Shown piece after piece: positions 1 to 7,515 of a stretch of DNA of 41,132 nt. Both the position numbers and the translations under genes were made by a program. Each line of letters opens with the position of its first letter. Position 1 is the stretch's first letter. Location of the stretch: assembly GCA_030150135.1 (NCBI GenBank), contig JASLGO010000141.1, positions 1 through 41,132 on the forward strand, in the 5' to 3' direction. Under the pieces are notes generated by a model that was given only the letters and a program-made list of their open reading frames with translations, ran no database searches and was not told the origin of the DNA. The DNA is from Aquirhabdus sp. Lineage in GTDB: Bacteria; Pseudomonadota; Gammaproteobacteria; Pseudomonadales; Moraxellaceae.

Positions 1-873
1 GTCTTAGTCGATTTCTGGACTTACTCTTGTATTAACTGCTTACGCAGCCTGCCCTATGTCAATGCATGGGCGCAGAAATACAAAGATCAAGGACTCATTG
101 TAATCGGTGTTCATGCGCCTGAATTTGCATTTGAAAAAGACCTTAACAACGTCACCAAAGCAGTTCATGACTTAAAAATCACCTATCCCGTTGCAATTGA
201 TAACAACTACATCATCTGGCGTGCCTTTAAAAATGAATATTGGCCAGCCCATTATTTCATTGATGCTCAAGGACGGATTCGTGGTCATCATTTCGGTGAA
301 GGAAACTACGATGAGTCAGAAAAAATGATTCAGCAATTATTAGCCGAAGCTGGTGATAAGAACCTGCCTAAAAATCTCGTCACAGACTCTGCAACGGGCG
401 TCGGCATGGCTGCTAATATGGATAACTTACAATCCCCTGAAACTTATATTGGCTACTCTCGTGCCGCAAACTTTGTCTCAAAAGGTGGACAAATCCAAGA
501 CCAATCGCGCACCTATAACATTCCCAAAGCGTTAAAAACCAACGAATGGGCACTTGATGGAAATTGGCGAATTGAATCTGAACGCGCTGTGCAGATTAGC
601 TACAAAGGTCATTTGTCTTATCGTTTCCATGCGCGAGATTTACATCTGGTTATGGGCAGTTCGGATGGAAAACCAATCCATTTCAGAGTTACCTTGAATG
701 GTGCAGCACCAGGCGCTAATCACGGGATTGATACAGATGAGAATGGTATGGGGGTTGTCACAGGACAACGTTTATATCAATTAATTCGCCAAACCCAAAC
801 TGTCCAAGACCAAACATTCGACATTGAATTTCTCGAACCCAATGTCGAAATATTTTCATTCACTTTTGGCTGA
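1..873 (+). CDS. DipZ-like thioredoxin-family protein, 3' part
   Basis: Frame 1 is open from the first base to the TGA at 871-873, so the 5' end lies outside the window. The visible 290 residues begin inside a thioredoxin fold: a VLVDFW strand is followed by the redox motif CINC (residues 10-13), then GVHAPEF and a cis-Pro-type WPAHYFID segment, all typical of TlpA/DipZ-like redoxins. From about residue 137 (PETYIGYSRAANF) to the end is a beta-rich C-terminal domain of the kind found after the thioredoxin domain in DipZ. Such proteins act in the periplasm, reducing or isomerising disulfides, often fed by a CcdA-type membrane domain. That membrane part, if present, would be upstream of the window. 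Domain assignment is firm; the exact substrate is unknown. Confidence 0.85.
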   Translation, partial: VLVDFWTYSCINCLRSLPYVNAWAQKYKDQGLIVIGVHAPEFAFEKDLNNVTKAVHDLKITYPVAIDNNYIIWRAFKNEYWPAHYFIDAQGRIRGHHFGEGNYDESEKMIQQLLAEAGDKNLPKNLVTDSATGVGMAANMDNLQSPETYIGYSRAANFVSKGGQIQDQSRTYNIPKALKTNEWALDGNWRIESERAVQISYKGHLSYRFHARDLHLVMGSSDGKPIHFRVTLNGAAPGANHGIDTDENGMGVVTGQRLYQLIRQTQTVQDQTFDIEFLEPNVEIFSFTFG

Positions 874-888
874 TGGCGAAATGATACT

Positions 889-925
889 TAAGGATTGTAC
901 GGGCATCATGTCGGTACAATCCTTA
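889..925 (+). terminator. Hairpin downstream of the DipZ-like gene
   Basis: A 12-bp perfect stem (889-900 with 914-925) around a 13-nt loop lies 16 bases after the stop codon. There is no clear T-run on either strand, so it may be an RNA-stabilising 3' hairpin or a weak terminator rather than a classical intrinsic one. Confidence 0.45.
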
Positions 926-942
926 AAGAAGCCCACAAGAAA

Positions 943-968
943 AAGCCCAAATCTTTTGATCTGGGCTT
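943..968 (-). terminator. Second hairpin, T-run on the minus strand
   Basis: AAGCCCA (943-949) pairs with TGGGCTT (962-968), extended by ATC/GAT inside. The minus-strand side is followed by a TTTTTCTT run, so it would stop minus-strand transcription best. No minus-strand gene ends close by, so it may shield the DipZ-like gene from antisense reading or act together with 889-925 on the plus strand. Confidence 0.45.
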
Positions 969-1306
969 ATAGTGTTGTTATACAACTTCCGCAGTGTTAA
1001 TTGCATCCTTTTGTTGCCATGCACTATATCTCGCTTACATGACAAAATAATGAAAACTCAACTCACTGACTAAAACATGAGTCGACATTTTTAAAACAAC
1101 ATCTGACAAAAAATAATCAACTCTATAAATCCCAGTATATTCGCCAGTTCCACGTGTTCCACTCAATTTTATCCACAACCTTACCCGCAGGCTATGTGGG
1201 TAACTTTCTTAGAAAAAACCATGTGATGTATTCGACAATTCAGTGAATTAGTATAAGATCAATTAAAAGTCAGCGTGTCTAAAAAGCGATATAGTGGAAC
1301 TGATCA

Positions 1307-1564
1307 ATGGCTCAAATTAAAGTGAGAAAAAGTTTCTGGATTGCGACTATCGTCGCGATGATCGTCACTGGGGGTCTAGTATGGCTGTCCTTCGCAACAT
1401 ATTACGGAGACACACCATATAAAGAAGGTACTGGAGAATACGTCGGCTATACCTCAGCAAAAGCAAATGGATTCAAGAGTTCTGCTGAATGTACAAGTGA
1501 TCCAGAAGCAGTCAAATTAAAAGGGTTTGTAGCAGGCTGTAAGCGATGGTTTGAATTGCCATAA
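1307..1564 (+). CDS. Small single-pass membrane protein, unknown function
   Basis: 85 aa. Residues 1-8 are basic, followed by one hydrophobic segment (about 9-31, FWIATIVAMIVTGGLVWLSF), then a polar C-terminal part of about 55 residues with two cysteines (AECTS and AGCKRW) that could form a disulfide if exported. This looks like an N-terminally anchored inner-membrane protein with a small periplasmic domain, or an uncleaved secreted peptide. It stands alone between the DipZ-like gene and the convergent amidase gene. The ribosome-binding site is weak (TGGA about 10 bases upstream of the ATG). I do not recognise a family. Reality of the gene is supported by the coherent topology and the lack of a competing frame. 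Confidence 0.6.
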   Translation: MAQIKVRKSFWIATIVAMIVTGGLVWLSFATYYGDTPYKEGTGEYVGYTSAKANGFKSSAECTSDPEAVKLKGFVAGCKRWFELP

Positions 1565-1638
1565 TGACAATTCAAACTATACAAGAGATAAAAACCTTTA
1601 AATAAAAAAACTTACATTAACCAAGTTTCCCCCATCAC

Positions 1639-3102
1639 TTAAACTTCATAAATTTTGCGCCACGTCATGCTTTGTTCAAGTTCAAAAGCAAGCTCTAACA
1701 GCAATCGCTCGTCACCATGATTCGCCATGAATTGACAGCCAATTGGCAAACCATCTTCACTCATGCCAACTGGCAACGAAATCGCAGGACCTCCAGAAGC
1801 ATTATTGAAAGGCGTAAAACAGGCAAATTTCTGTAAATTATCAAAAATTTCTTCGAAAGATTGCGCTGGTGAGAGTTGACCTAATTTTGGCGGGGTATGT
1901 CCAATAGTCGGTGTTAAGATCACATCGTAATTCGCAAAAATAGCTCGATAATCCGCTTCCGCCTTTCTCAGACGGTAAAGCATCGCAGGTGTTTTATAGA
2001 AATCCCGCTGATACAGTTTGGACAAACCTAGCGTGAGATTGTCTACTTTAGCCAAATCAAACTGAGTTCCTGTAAACAGCCCTGTAAGACGTGACATCAC
2101 CAACGCTAAAGATCCCCAATACAACGTAAAATCATCCACAAACTGCGCTTTGATCGGAAACGGCATTTCACTGACATGATGACCTGATGCCTCAAGTAGC
2201 TTTGCCACGGATTCAACAGTCGCACGTGTTTCACGATCAGCTTGATGATGAATCGAGTCAAAGCACACGCCTATTCTCAGTTTCTTTTGTCCTACTCCTT
2301 CCACCAAGCCAATCGGCTTGAGCTTCTGATTCTGGTAGGTTTGTTCCATTCCTGCAAAAAAATGAGCAGTATCCCGAACACTCCGAGTCAGCACACCTTC
2401 AGAGATAATATTTACTGGTAACATTCGAGCCGCGATACTCTTAACAAATCGACCCCGCGTTGCTTTAAGACCCACTAAACCGCAGCACGCCGCAGGAATG
2501 CGAATTGAGCCGCCACCATCATTACCATGGGCAATCGGCACAACACCAGCAGCAACCAACGCCGCCGCTCCACCTGATGACCCCCCTGCGGTATGCTCAA
2601 GATGCCATGGATTATGAGTAGGCTCTTGACCCTTATATTCAGTAGAACCATTTAAACCAAACTCAGGCATTTTCGTTTTACCTAGAACGGTGAAACCCTG
2701 AGAAAGAAACTGACGGATAAACGGATCTGTCACTTTAGCTGACTTCGCAGTGAATGCAGCCGAGCCAAAGTTTGTTGGCAGTCCTTTCACATCCATGTTG
2801 TCTTTAATGAAAGTCGGAACACCCGCAAATAGCCCCTGACTACGCTGGTGGGACTGCGCGCGCGCTGTCGAAAAGCAAGGAAGCTGAATCGCACACAACT
2901 GTGGATCAATGCTTTTTGCGCGTCCAATTGCCGCATCACACACCTCAGCGGCACTCACTTCTCTCCGCGCAAGCAGCTGTGCAAGCCCCACAGCATCATG
3001 GTCTAACATCACATCCTGACGAAATGCATGCAACCGTTGTTGCTGAAATTGGTTTGATTCTAACTCTACAACGGAACTCACTAACTTCTTGGCATCATTC
3101 AT
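1639..3102 (-). CDS. Amidase (amidase-signature family)
   Basis: 487 aa hydrolase of the amidase-signature (AS/GatA-like) family, which cleaves C-N bonds of carboxamides through a Ser-cisSer-Lys triad. All three residues are visible: Lys100 in FIKDNMDV, Ser175 in the glycine/serine loop GGSSGGAA (173-180), and the nucleophile Ser199 in DGGGSIRIPAA. Length is normal for a stand-alone amidase. It is unlikely to be GatA: no gatB or gatC lies nearby and the C-terminus differs from the tRNA amidotransferase. No signal peptide, so cytoplasmic. It is a single gene, convergent with the small membrane-protein gene. Substrate cannot be read from the sequence. Confidence 0.88.
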   Translation of the reverse strand: MNDAKKLVSSVVELESNQFQQQRLHAFRQDVMLDHDAVGLAQLLARREVSAAEVCDAAIGRAKSIDPQLCAIQLPCFSTARAQSHQRSQGLFAGVPTFIKDNMDVKGLPTNFGSAAFTAKSAKVTDPFIRQFLSQGFTVLGKTKMPEFGLNGSTEYKGQEPTHNPWHLEHTAGGSSGGAAALVAAGVVPIAHGNDGGGSIRIPAACCGLVGLKATRGRFVKSIAARMLPVNIISEGVLTRSVRDTAHFFAGMEQTYQNQKLKPIGLVEGVGQKKLRIGVCFDSIHHQADRETRATVESVAKLLEASGHHVSEMPFPIKAQFVDDFTLYWGSLALVMSRLTGLFTGTQFDLAKVDNLTLGLSKLYQRDFYKTPAMLYRLRKAEADYRAIFANYDVILTPTIGHTPPKLGQLSPAQSFEEIFDNLQKFACFTPFNNASGGPAISLPVGMSEDGLPIGCQFMANHGDERLLLELAFELEQSMTWRKIYEV

Positions 3103-3305
3103 GGACGCGTCTCTTAATCAGAGAATCAGCTACTGACTCGTAATGGAATATTAGATGGGATCACGTAACGCTATCACATATTATGGATATCAGCACATCC
3201 AAAGCATAAGAAAATATAAAAATGCAAAATGAGATATAAAAGTTACTGCAGAATGAGATGAAAATTACTGCAAAATAGTGTGAAAAACTGACAGACAGAA
3301 AAACA

Positions 3306-3340
3306 AAAAAGCCCCAAACGATCATCGTTTGAGGCTTTTT
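3306..3340 (-). terminator. Intrinsic terminator of the tRNA unit
   Basis: The outer stem AAAAAGCC/GGCTTTTT (3306-3313 with 3333-3340) and inner stem CAAACG/CGTTTG (3315-3320 with 3326-3331) form a strong hairpin 8 bases after the last tRNA-Asp. It is followed on the minus strand by TTTTTTGTTTTT. Confidence 0.85.
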
Positions 3341-3348
3341 CAACAATA

Positions 3349-3425
3349 TGGCGCAGCGGACGGGACTCGAACCCGCGACCCTCGGCGTGACAGGCCGATA
3401 TTCTAACCAACTGAACTACCGCTGC
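3349..3425 (-). tRNA. tRNA-Asp (GTC), copy 1
   Basis: 77 nt including an encoded CCA (3349-3351 on the plus strand reads TGG). Read on the minus strand it starts GCAGCGG, has a GTTCGAGTC T-arm and an anticodon loop CTGTCAC, giving anticodon GTC for aspartate. It differs from the second copy by one base in the D-arm (TTGGTTAG here, TCGGTTAG in the other). Confidence 0.95.
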
Positions 3426-3462
3426 TAGGTCGTGTTACTTCTACAACATCAATCAACAATAT

Positions 3463-3538
3463 TGGTGGGCGTTGACGGGCTCGAACCGCCGACCCGCGCC
3501 TTGTAAGGGCGCTGCTCTACCAACTGAGCTAAACGCCC
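3463..3538 (-). tRNA. tRNA-Val (TAC), copy 1
   Basis: 76 nt with encoded CCA. The acceptor stem GGGCGTT pairs with AACGCCC, and the anticodon loop CTTACAA gives TAC (valine). The body is identical to copy 2. The flanks CAATATT occur on both sides of both copies, as an inverted repeat that would lengthen the acceptor helix in the precursor. Confidence 0.95.
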
Positions 3539-3565
3539 AATATTGTGACTCTCACTAAAAAGAAA

Positions 3566-3584
3566 AACCCGCATTTGGCGGGTT
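3566..3584 (-). terminator. Terminator-like hairpin inside the tRNA cluster
   Basis: AACCCGC (3566-3572) and GCGGGTT (3578-3584) form a 7-bp GC-rich stem with a 5-nt loop. It is followed on the minus strand by TTTTTCTTTTT, a good intrinsic-terminator signature. It sits between tRNA-Asp copy 2 and tRNA-Val copy 1, so it would end the first duplicated unit, or partially attenuate read-through to the second. Confidence 0.7.
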
Positions 3585-3595
3585 AATCTCATATA

Positions 3596-3672
3596 TGGCG
3601 CAGCGGACGGGACTCGAACCCGCGACCCTCGGCGTGACAGGCCGATATTCTAACCGACTGAACTACCGCTGC
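3596..3672 (-). tRNA. tRNA-Asp (GTC), copy 2
   Basis: 77 nt, encoded CCA, anticodon GTC. Same as copy 1 apart from one D-arm base. It is followed by the hairpin at 3566-3584. Confidence 0.95.
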
Positions 3673-3735
3673 AATGGTCTAGCTAAACAAATCATTACTC
3701 TGTCAAAAGTCTCTTCACACAACTCTGAACAATAT

Positions 3736-3811
3736 TGGTGGGCGTTGACGGGCTCGAACCGCCGACCCGCGCCTTGTAAGGGCGCTGCTCTACCAACTGA
3801 GCTAAACGCCC
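3736..3811 (-). tRNA. tRNA-Val (TAC), copy 2
   Basis: 76 nt, encoded CCA, anticodon TAC. It is the first gene of the cluster, about 40 bases downstream of the expected transcription start of the promoter at 3861-3888. Confidence 0.95.
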
Positions 3812-3860
3812 AATATTGTTTACCGTTACTGTGAAGCAGTGTTCGCTTAACGTGGGGTGC

Positions 3861-3888
3861 ATTATAGAGAATTTCGGAACAGTGTCAA
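3861..3888 (-). promoter_or_regulatory. Near-consensus sigma70 promoter for the tRNA cluster
   Basis: Read on the minus strand: TTGACA (3883-3888), 16-bp spacer, TATAAT (3861-3866), both hexamers perfect. It is followed by a GC-rich discriminator (GCACCCC), which is typical of stringently controlled stable-RNA promoters. Confidence 0.85.
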
Positions 3889-4150
3889 CGATTTTACCGA
3901 CATTTCCACAAAATACCGTTTGACTGCTCAAAAGCCGTACAAAACCTGACTATAAACCAGCACCATTGATATATATGACTGTTTTTCATGCGTTTTATAT
4001 CAGGAAATATCGCATATTAAACTCGTGGTCACTGGGCTTGTCAAAGTATCAAAAAGCACGATGTTACGAAAGCCACACTTCGACGAGCTCAGTATTCTTG
4101 TCTCTGTAATGACCTGTATTGAAAATATAATCTCTATAGAAAATAAAAGA
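3889..4150. other. Intergenic region upstream of the tRNA promoter, with a REP-like repeat
   Basis: Apart from the REP-like inverted repeat at 4031-4093, no gene or other clear signal is seen between the tRNA promoter and the end of the YkuD gene. Confidence 0.5.
4031..4093. repeat. REP-like imperfect inverted repeat
   Basis: ACTGGGCTTGTCAAAGT (4031-4047) and ACTTCGACGAGCTCAGT (4077-4093) are imperfect reverse complements (14 of 17). Both resemble the widespread extragenic palindrome core CTTCGACAAGCTCAGT. The arrangement is that of a paired REP element in a gene-free gap. Confidence 0.6.
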
Positions 4151-4648
4151 TCACACAGATTCAACAATCTCTACAGTAGAGCCAACATCTACATGTTTAA
4201 ATAAATCAATAATGTCTTGATTGCGCATGCGAACACAACCGTGTGATTTAGGCACACCCATAGGCTCGCTATCTGGCGTACCATGAATATAAATATAACG
4301 TGCATGCGAATCGACGTTTATACCATTCGCATTTTGACCTGCATTTACCCCTTCTTCCAAACCAGTCAGCCAGAGAATTCGAGTTAATATCCAATCGCGC
4401 GTAGGATGCGCGTTCGCAAGAGCCTCATCATAAATCTCTCCAGTTGGCTGACGCCCTCGTAGCACAGCATTTACAGGAAGCTCTCCACCGATTTTTTCAG
4501 TGATCACATGCCGACCTCGTGGCGTACATTCACTCCCTTCAATCTCACCAACGCCATTCAATGCAGTCGATACAGAATAAGCACGCGTCGTTACCGCTGA
4601 AGATAACGTCAGCGTTTGCTTGGAAATATCTATTAGAATATGAGTCAT
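4151..4648 (-). CDS. Cytosolic YkuD-domain enzyme (ElsL-like L,D-carboxypeptidase/transpeptidase)
   Basis: 165 aa, made almost entirely of one YkuD domain. The catalytic signature is complete: His122 in IHGTPD, then SHGCVRM with catalytic Cys138 and Arg140. There is no signal peptide or membrane segment, so it should act in the cytoplasm, unlike ordinary periplasmic L,D-transpeptidases. This matches what is known of ElsL in Acinetobacter baumannii, a small cytosolic YkuD enzyme that trims the terminal D-Ala of tetrapeptides during peptidoglycan recycling. The gene follows the Sel1-repeat gene by 40 bases in the same direction, so they are probably co-transcribed. The YkuD call is firm; the ElsL role is an inference from size and missing signal. 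Confidence 0.85.
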   Translation of the reverse strand: MTHILIDISKQTLTLSSAVTTRAYSVSTALNGVGEIEGSECTPRGRHVITEKIGGELPVNAVLRGRQPTGEIYDEALANAHPTRDWILTRILWLTGLEEGVNAGQNANGINVDSHARYIYIHGTPDSEPMGVPKSHGCVRMRNQDIIDLFKHVDVGSTVEIVESV

Positions 4649-4688
4649 AACATCACTCTATAAAATCACTAAAAACCAAGATGAACCA

Positions 4689-5447
4689 TCAATGTCCATC
4701 ATCATGTCCCGACAAAATTTCTGCGGAGATTTTTACGAAAATAGGTTTGCCTGACTGCAACAGAACCTGAGCCATCTTTTGCTTGAAACCTTGTGTTGCC
4801 GTACTTGCACACTGGCGAAACCATGCCGCCGCTTCAATCTCTTTTCCTTGTTCGGCAAGTTTCGAAGCATGATTAAACTGACCTCGAAAATCACCTGCCT
4901 CAGCCGATCGACGATACCACTCTGCTGCTAATTTTGAATCTTGAGGAGTTTCCCATCCTTCCTCAACAAATCGCCCAACGATGTTCATTGATTTTGCATG
5001 ACCCAATAAAACTGCTGCGTTATACAATCGCCAAGCTTCAGCTCGATTTTGTGGCACAACGACGCCACGAGCAAGTATATTTGCATAGTTATACATTCCC
5101 CAATCCAAGCCCAATTCTGCGGCACGTTTGTACCAAGCCACAGCCTCCGACGGATTCGCCTCTATACCCCAACCATTCTCAAGACAACGGCCTACCATAT
5201 TGATTGCCATTGGATGATTTGACTCACTAGCGGTTTTGAACCATTGCAGGGCTTGTATCTGATCGACTGCAACACCCTGACCATCAAGCAAAACTTGTCC
5301 AAATAATGCCTGAGCTTCAACAACACCTTGTTCCGCCGCCAAACGTAATCCCACAGCAATTTGCTCTGGAGTACCAGATAGTTGTGCAATGATTTGTTGT
5401 TCGATCTCTTGAGACAATGAAGATGGGGTTCCGATAGGCATATACAA
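4689..5447 (-). CDS. Sel1-like repeat protein
   Basis: 252 aa with about five Sel1-like (TPR-type) repeats between residues 30 and 220. Recognisable units are EAQALFGQVLLDGQGV...ALQWFKTASE, MAINMVGRCLENGWGI...AVAWYKRAAE, WGMYNYANILARGVVV...AWRLYNAAVL, SMNIVGRFVEEGW...AAEWYRRSAE and RGQFNHASKLAEQGK...AAAWFRQCAS. Such solenoids serve as protein-protein scaffolds. No signal peptide is seen, so it is probably cytosolic. It is placed directly upstream of the YkuD gene, suggesting a shared role in the cell wall or its recycling (inference). A second ATG two codons downstream (MPIGT) is an equally possible start; no strong ribosome-binding site separates them. Confidence 0.85.
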   Translation of the reverse strand: MYMPIGTPSSLSQEIEQQIIAQLSGTPEQIAVGLRLAAEQGVVEAQALFGQVLLDGQGVAVDQIQALQWFKTASESNHPMAINMVGRCLENGWGIEANPSEAVAWYKRAAELGLDWGMYNYANILARGVVVPQNRAEAWRLYNAAVLLGHAKSMNIVGRFVEEGWETPQDSKLAAEWYRRSAEAGDFRGQFNHASKLAEQGKEIEAAAWFRQCASTATQGFKQKMAQVLLQSGKPIFVKISAEILSGHDDGH

Positions 5448-5540
5448 ATTAATTAAATATGAGGAAATTGAATCGGCACAATACTAAACCACAGGGATAA
5501 ATGTCAATGAGAATCGTTTACGATAATAATTAAGCAATAA

Positions 5541-5573
5541 AAACGGCGACATGAAGATTTCATATCGCCGTTT
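5541..5573 (-). terminator. Intrinsic terminator after the lipase-like gene
   Basis: AAACGGCGA (5541-5549) pairs with TCGCCGTTT (5565-5573), with an inner ATGAA/TTCAT stem. It is followed on the minus strand by TTTTTATTG and lies 35 bases after the stop of the minus-strand lipase gene. Confidence 0.85.
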
Positions 5574-5607
5574 GTTCAATCAGATTCTTAAATAAAATCT
5601 AATCGAC

Positions 5608-7281
5608 TTAGTACTGTTGGAAGAAAGTACGAGCCGCCATCGTACAGAATGGTGGAACCAATGTACCGTGGTATTGGCTTGCCACATAAACAGCTGGCGA
5701 TACTCCAGTAGGAGTAGACGCTGCCGTAGCCTGAACAGACTGAGCAAATCCTGTTTGCAATTGTGTCGCAGCTGCACCCATCGTCGATAGAACAGTTGAA
5801 CTCAATCCTGCGGTTGTACCTGTTGAAGCAAATGGCACTGCGCCTGTATCTCCATTTGCAGCAGTCTGATCCATATCAAGTAAAGCAAATTTTAAAGGGG
5901 TCCCTGATGATGCTACGTTTGCTAACACGCCTGTCATCAATTGGCCATTTGGTTTAAAAAATACTGTCGGATCATTATGACCACCACACATTAACACAGG
6001 CATAGATGGTAAATAGCCACGTAGATCATTCAGCTTGAATGCCTGACGCAATGGATTTGCAGGCGCACTTGCAGGAAGACCTGTCGTTACGGTAGGAACT
6101 GCGCCATCTGGATTTGCAGCTGCATCCCTCACATATGCTGCACGATATGCTGTCTGAACTTCATAATTCGTCGGAGAGAAACCAAAACTAAATTTACTCG
6201 TTGAGAGATCTGTTTGAGTAATAGGATCAAACTGATGCGTTGTTGCACCTGTTGGATCAGGAATGCTTTGGAATAATCCTGGTAGCGCTGTTGCACTCAA
6301 CAGTGAAGCCGCAAATGTAGGATTCGCAAGAATACCTTCAACATTACTTGCAAAGCTGGCTGTATAAGCGTCCGAAGGCTGGGCATAGATATTGCCATAT
6401 GCTTTCTGATAACCAGTCGTTAATAGTGGCGCAAATAATGTACCGCCCAATGGAGTATTACCATAGAAAATTGCATCGCCATACGCCGCTAAACCGTAAG
6501 GTCCAGACATTGGAGCGCCTGCAGTCACTTTAATACCCGCTGCATCCATACCTTTTAATGCAGCCATCGCAACATAGCCACCTTCGGAATATCCCGTGAC
6601 ATACAATTTGCCAGAATCTGTATTACCTGAGGCAACGGTAGATGTACCCAATGCAGCACGTCCAGCTTTTAGAGCATCGATCATTTCTTGCGATTGTTGC
6701 TTATAGTTGACATATGGATGATAGGTCAGGGTTGTTGGGCCCGTTCCACTGGTCGGTAAATCGTATCCCACATAGTTCGGCGCAATGACAATATAACCCT
6801 GTGCCGCAAACGAGGCTGCAACAAGTGTTGCTTCAGAATTGGTGGTGATATTAGCCATATTAAAAGTTTGATCTGCTGTTGTACCGTGCGCATACAACAC
6901 AATCGGGCGTGCGCCAGTACACTGTGCGCTAGAGCCTGTTGGAACCATCACTGCTGCAGATGCATTCGTGGCCTCATTAGCTGCGCCACTTGTTGAAAAA
7001 ACGATATGGCTCACTGTTACACCGCATGGAAGCGCATTTGGCGTTGCTGTACCAGCCGTCGAGAGTTGCAGTAATTGAGTACCAGACGATGAAGTCTGTA
7101 ATGCACCTGTAAATTGTGCGGCAGACAACGCCAGAGGTGTTGTCGGTGTACCTTGCAAACTACCTGTCGTTGACGCACCCACTACCGTACCGTTATTGTC
7201 ACCATTGCCACCGCCGCAGGCGACGAGCAATACACTTGTTGAAATTGTGATAGCCGCAGCTATTGTTGTTTTCTTGAACAT
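5608..7281 (-). CDS. Lipase-like alpha/beta-hydrolase lipoprotein
   Basis: 557 aa. It has a lipoprotein signal (MFKKTTIAAAITISTSVLLVAC; Cys22 would be lipidated) followed by a Gly/Asn/Asp-rich linker. The rest is an alpha/beta hydrolase: an AHGTT oxyanion-type motif at 132-136, the nucleophile elbow GYSEGG with Ser232, a probable acid in GGHNDP, and a probable His in YHGTLVPP near the C-terminus. Order and length fit the secretory-lipase/esterase group often annotated as lipase family or prolyl-oligopeptidase-like proteins in Acinetobacter. It is presumably anchored at the outer membrane and acts on esters outside the cytoplasm. A strong AAGGAG lies 7 bases before the ATG. The substrate is not evident. 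Confidence 0.82.
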   Translation of the reverse strand: MFKKTTIAAAITISTSVLLVACGGGNGDNNGTVVGASTTGSLQGTPTTPLALSAAQFTGALQTSSSGTQLLQLSTAGTATPNALPCGVTVSHIVFSTSGAANEATNASAAVMVPTGSSAQCTGARPIVLYAHGTTADQTFNMANITTNSEATLVAASFAAQGYIVIAPNYVGYDLPTSGTGPTTLTYHPYVNYKQQSQEMIDALKAGRAALGTSTVASGNTDSGKLYVTGYSEGGYVAMAALKGMDAAGIKVTAGAPMSGPYGLAAYGDAIFYGNTPLGGTLFAPLLTTGYQKAYGNIYAQPSDAYTASFASNVEGILANPTFAASLLSATALPGLFQSIPDPTGATTHQFDPITQTDLSTSKFSFGFSPTNYEVQTAYRAAYVRDAAANPDGAVPTVTTGLPASAPANPLRQAFKLNDLRGYLPSMPVLMCGGHNDPTVFFKPNGQLMTGVLANVASSGTPLKFALLDMDQTAANGDTGAVPFASTGTTAGLSSTVLSTMGAAATQLQTGFAQSVQATAASTPTGVSPAVYVASQYHGTLVPPFCTMAARTFFQQY

Positions 7282-7515
7282 TACAGCACTCCTTGCCTAA
7301 ATTAGCAGTTTCAGAAATACCATACTATGACTTCGCATACAAGAATATACAGTGGCAGAATCAGTCAAGCCAACCCTCAAAAATCACTAAAACAACAGTA
7401 CACTTACATCATCAATACACGGTTATAACCTACCTGTCATCATGGTCATACGATTAGCATCAATTACTCAAGCAAGCCCAGTGTAAAACTCAGCTTGTCA
7501 TGAGCAAATTTTTCA

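Larger units (their letters stand above)
874..1306. other. Intergenic region with two hairpins and paired DnaA-box-like sites
   Basis: No gene is seen here. It holds two hairpins just after the DipZ-like gene (889-925 and 943-968), a perfect DnaA-box consensus TTATCCACA at 1169-1177, and an inverted near-copy (TGTGGGTAA, 1195-1203). A possible promoter for the next gene has a TATAAG at 1252-1257 with TTCGAC at 1231-1236; the 15-bp spacer is short, so this is weak. Confidence 0.6.

Noticed and set aside
1169..1203. Chromosome origin
   Set aside because: Only two DnaA-box-like sites, with no dnaA, dnaN, gidA or AT-rich unwinding cluster nearby.
3161..3346. 61-aa minus-strand frame rich in Phe/Ile/Ser
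   Set aside because: It overlaps the tRNA terminator, has AT-driven composition and no ribosome-binding site.
3349..3811. Repeated blocks as a CRISPR array or integrated-element attachment site
   Set aside because: The repeats are complete tRNA genes, and no integrase or partial tRNA copy is present.
3595..3931. Open frames on both strands across the tRNA genes
   Set aside because: They are translations of tRNA-Asp and tRNA-Val sequence (the RTGLEPATLG type of false protein often seen in databases), not genes.
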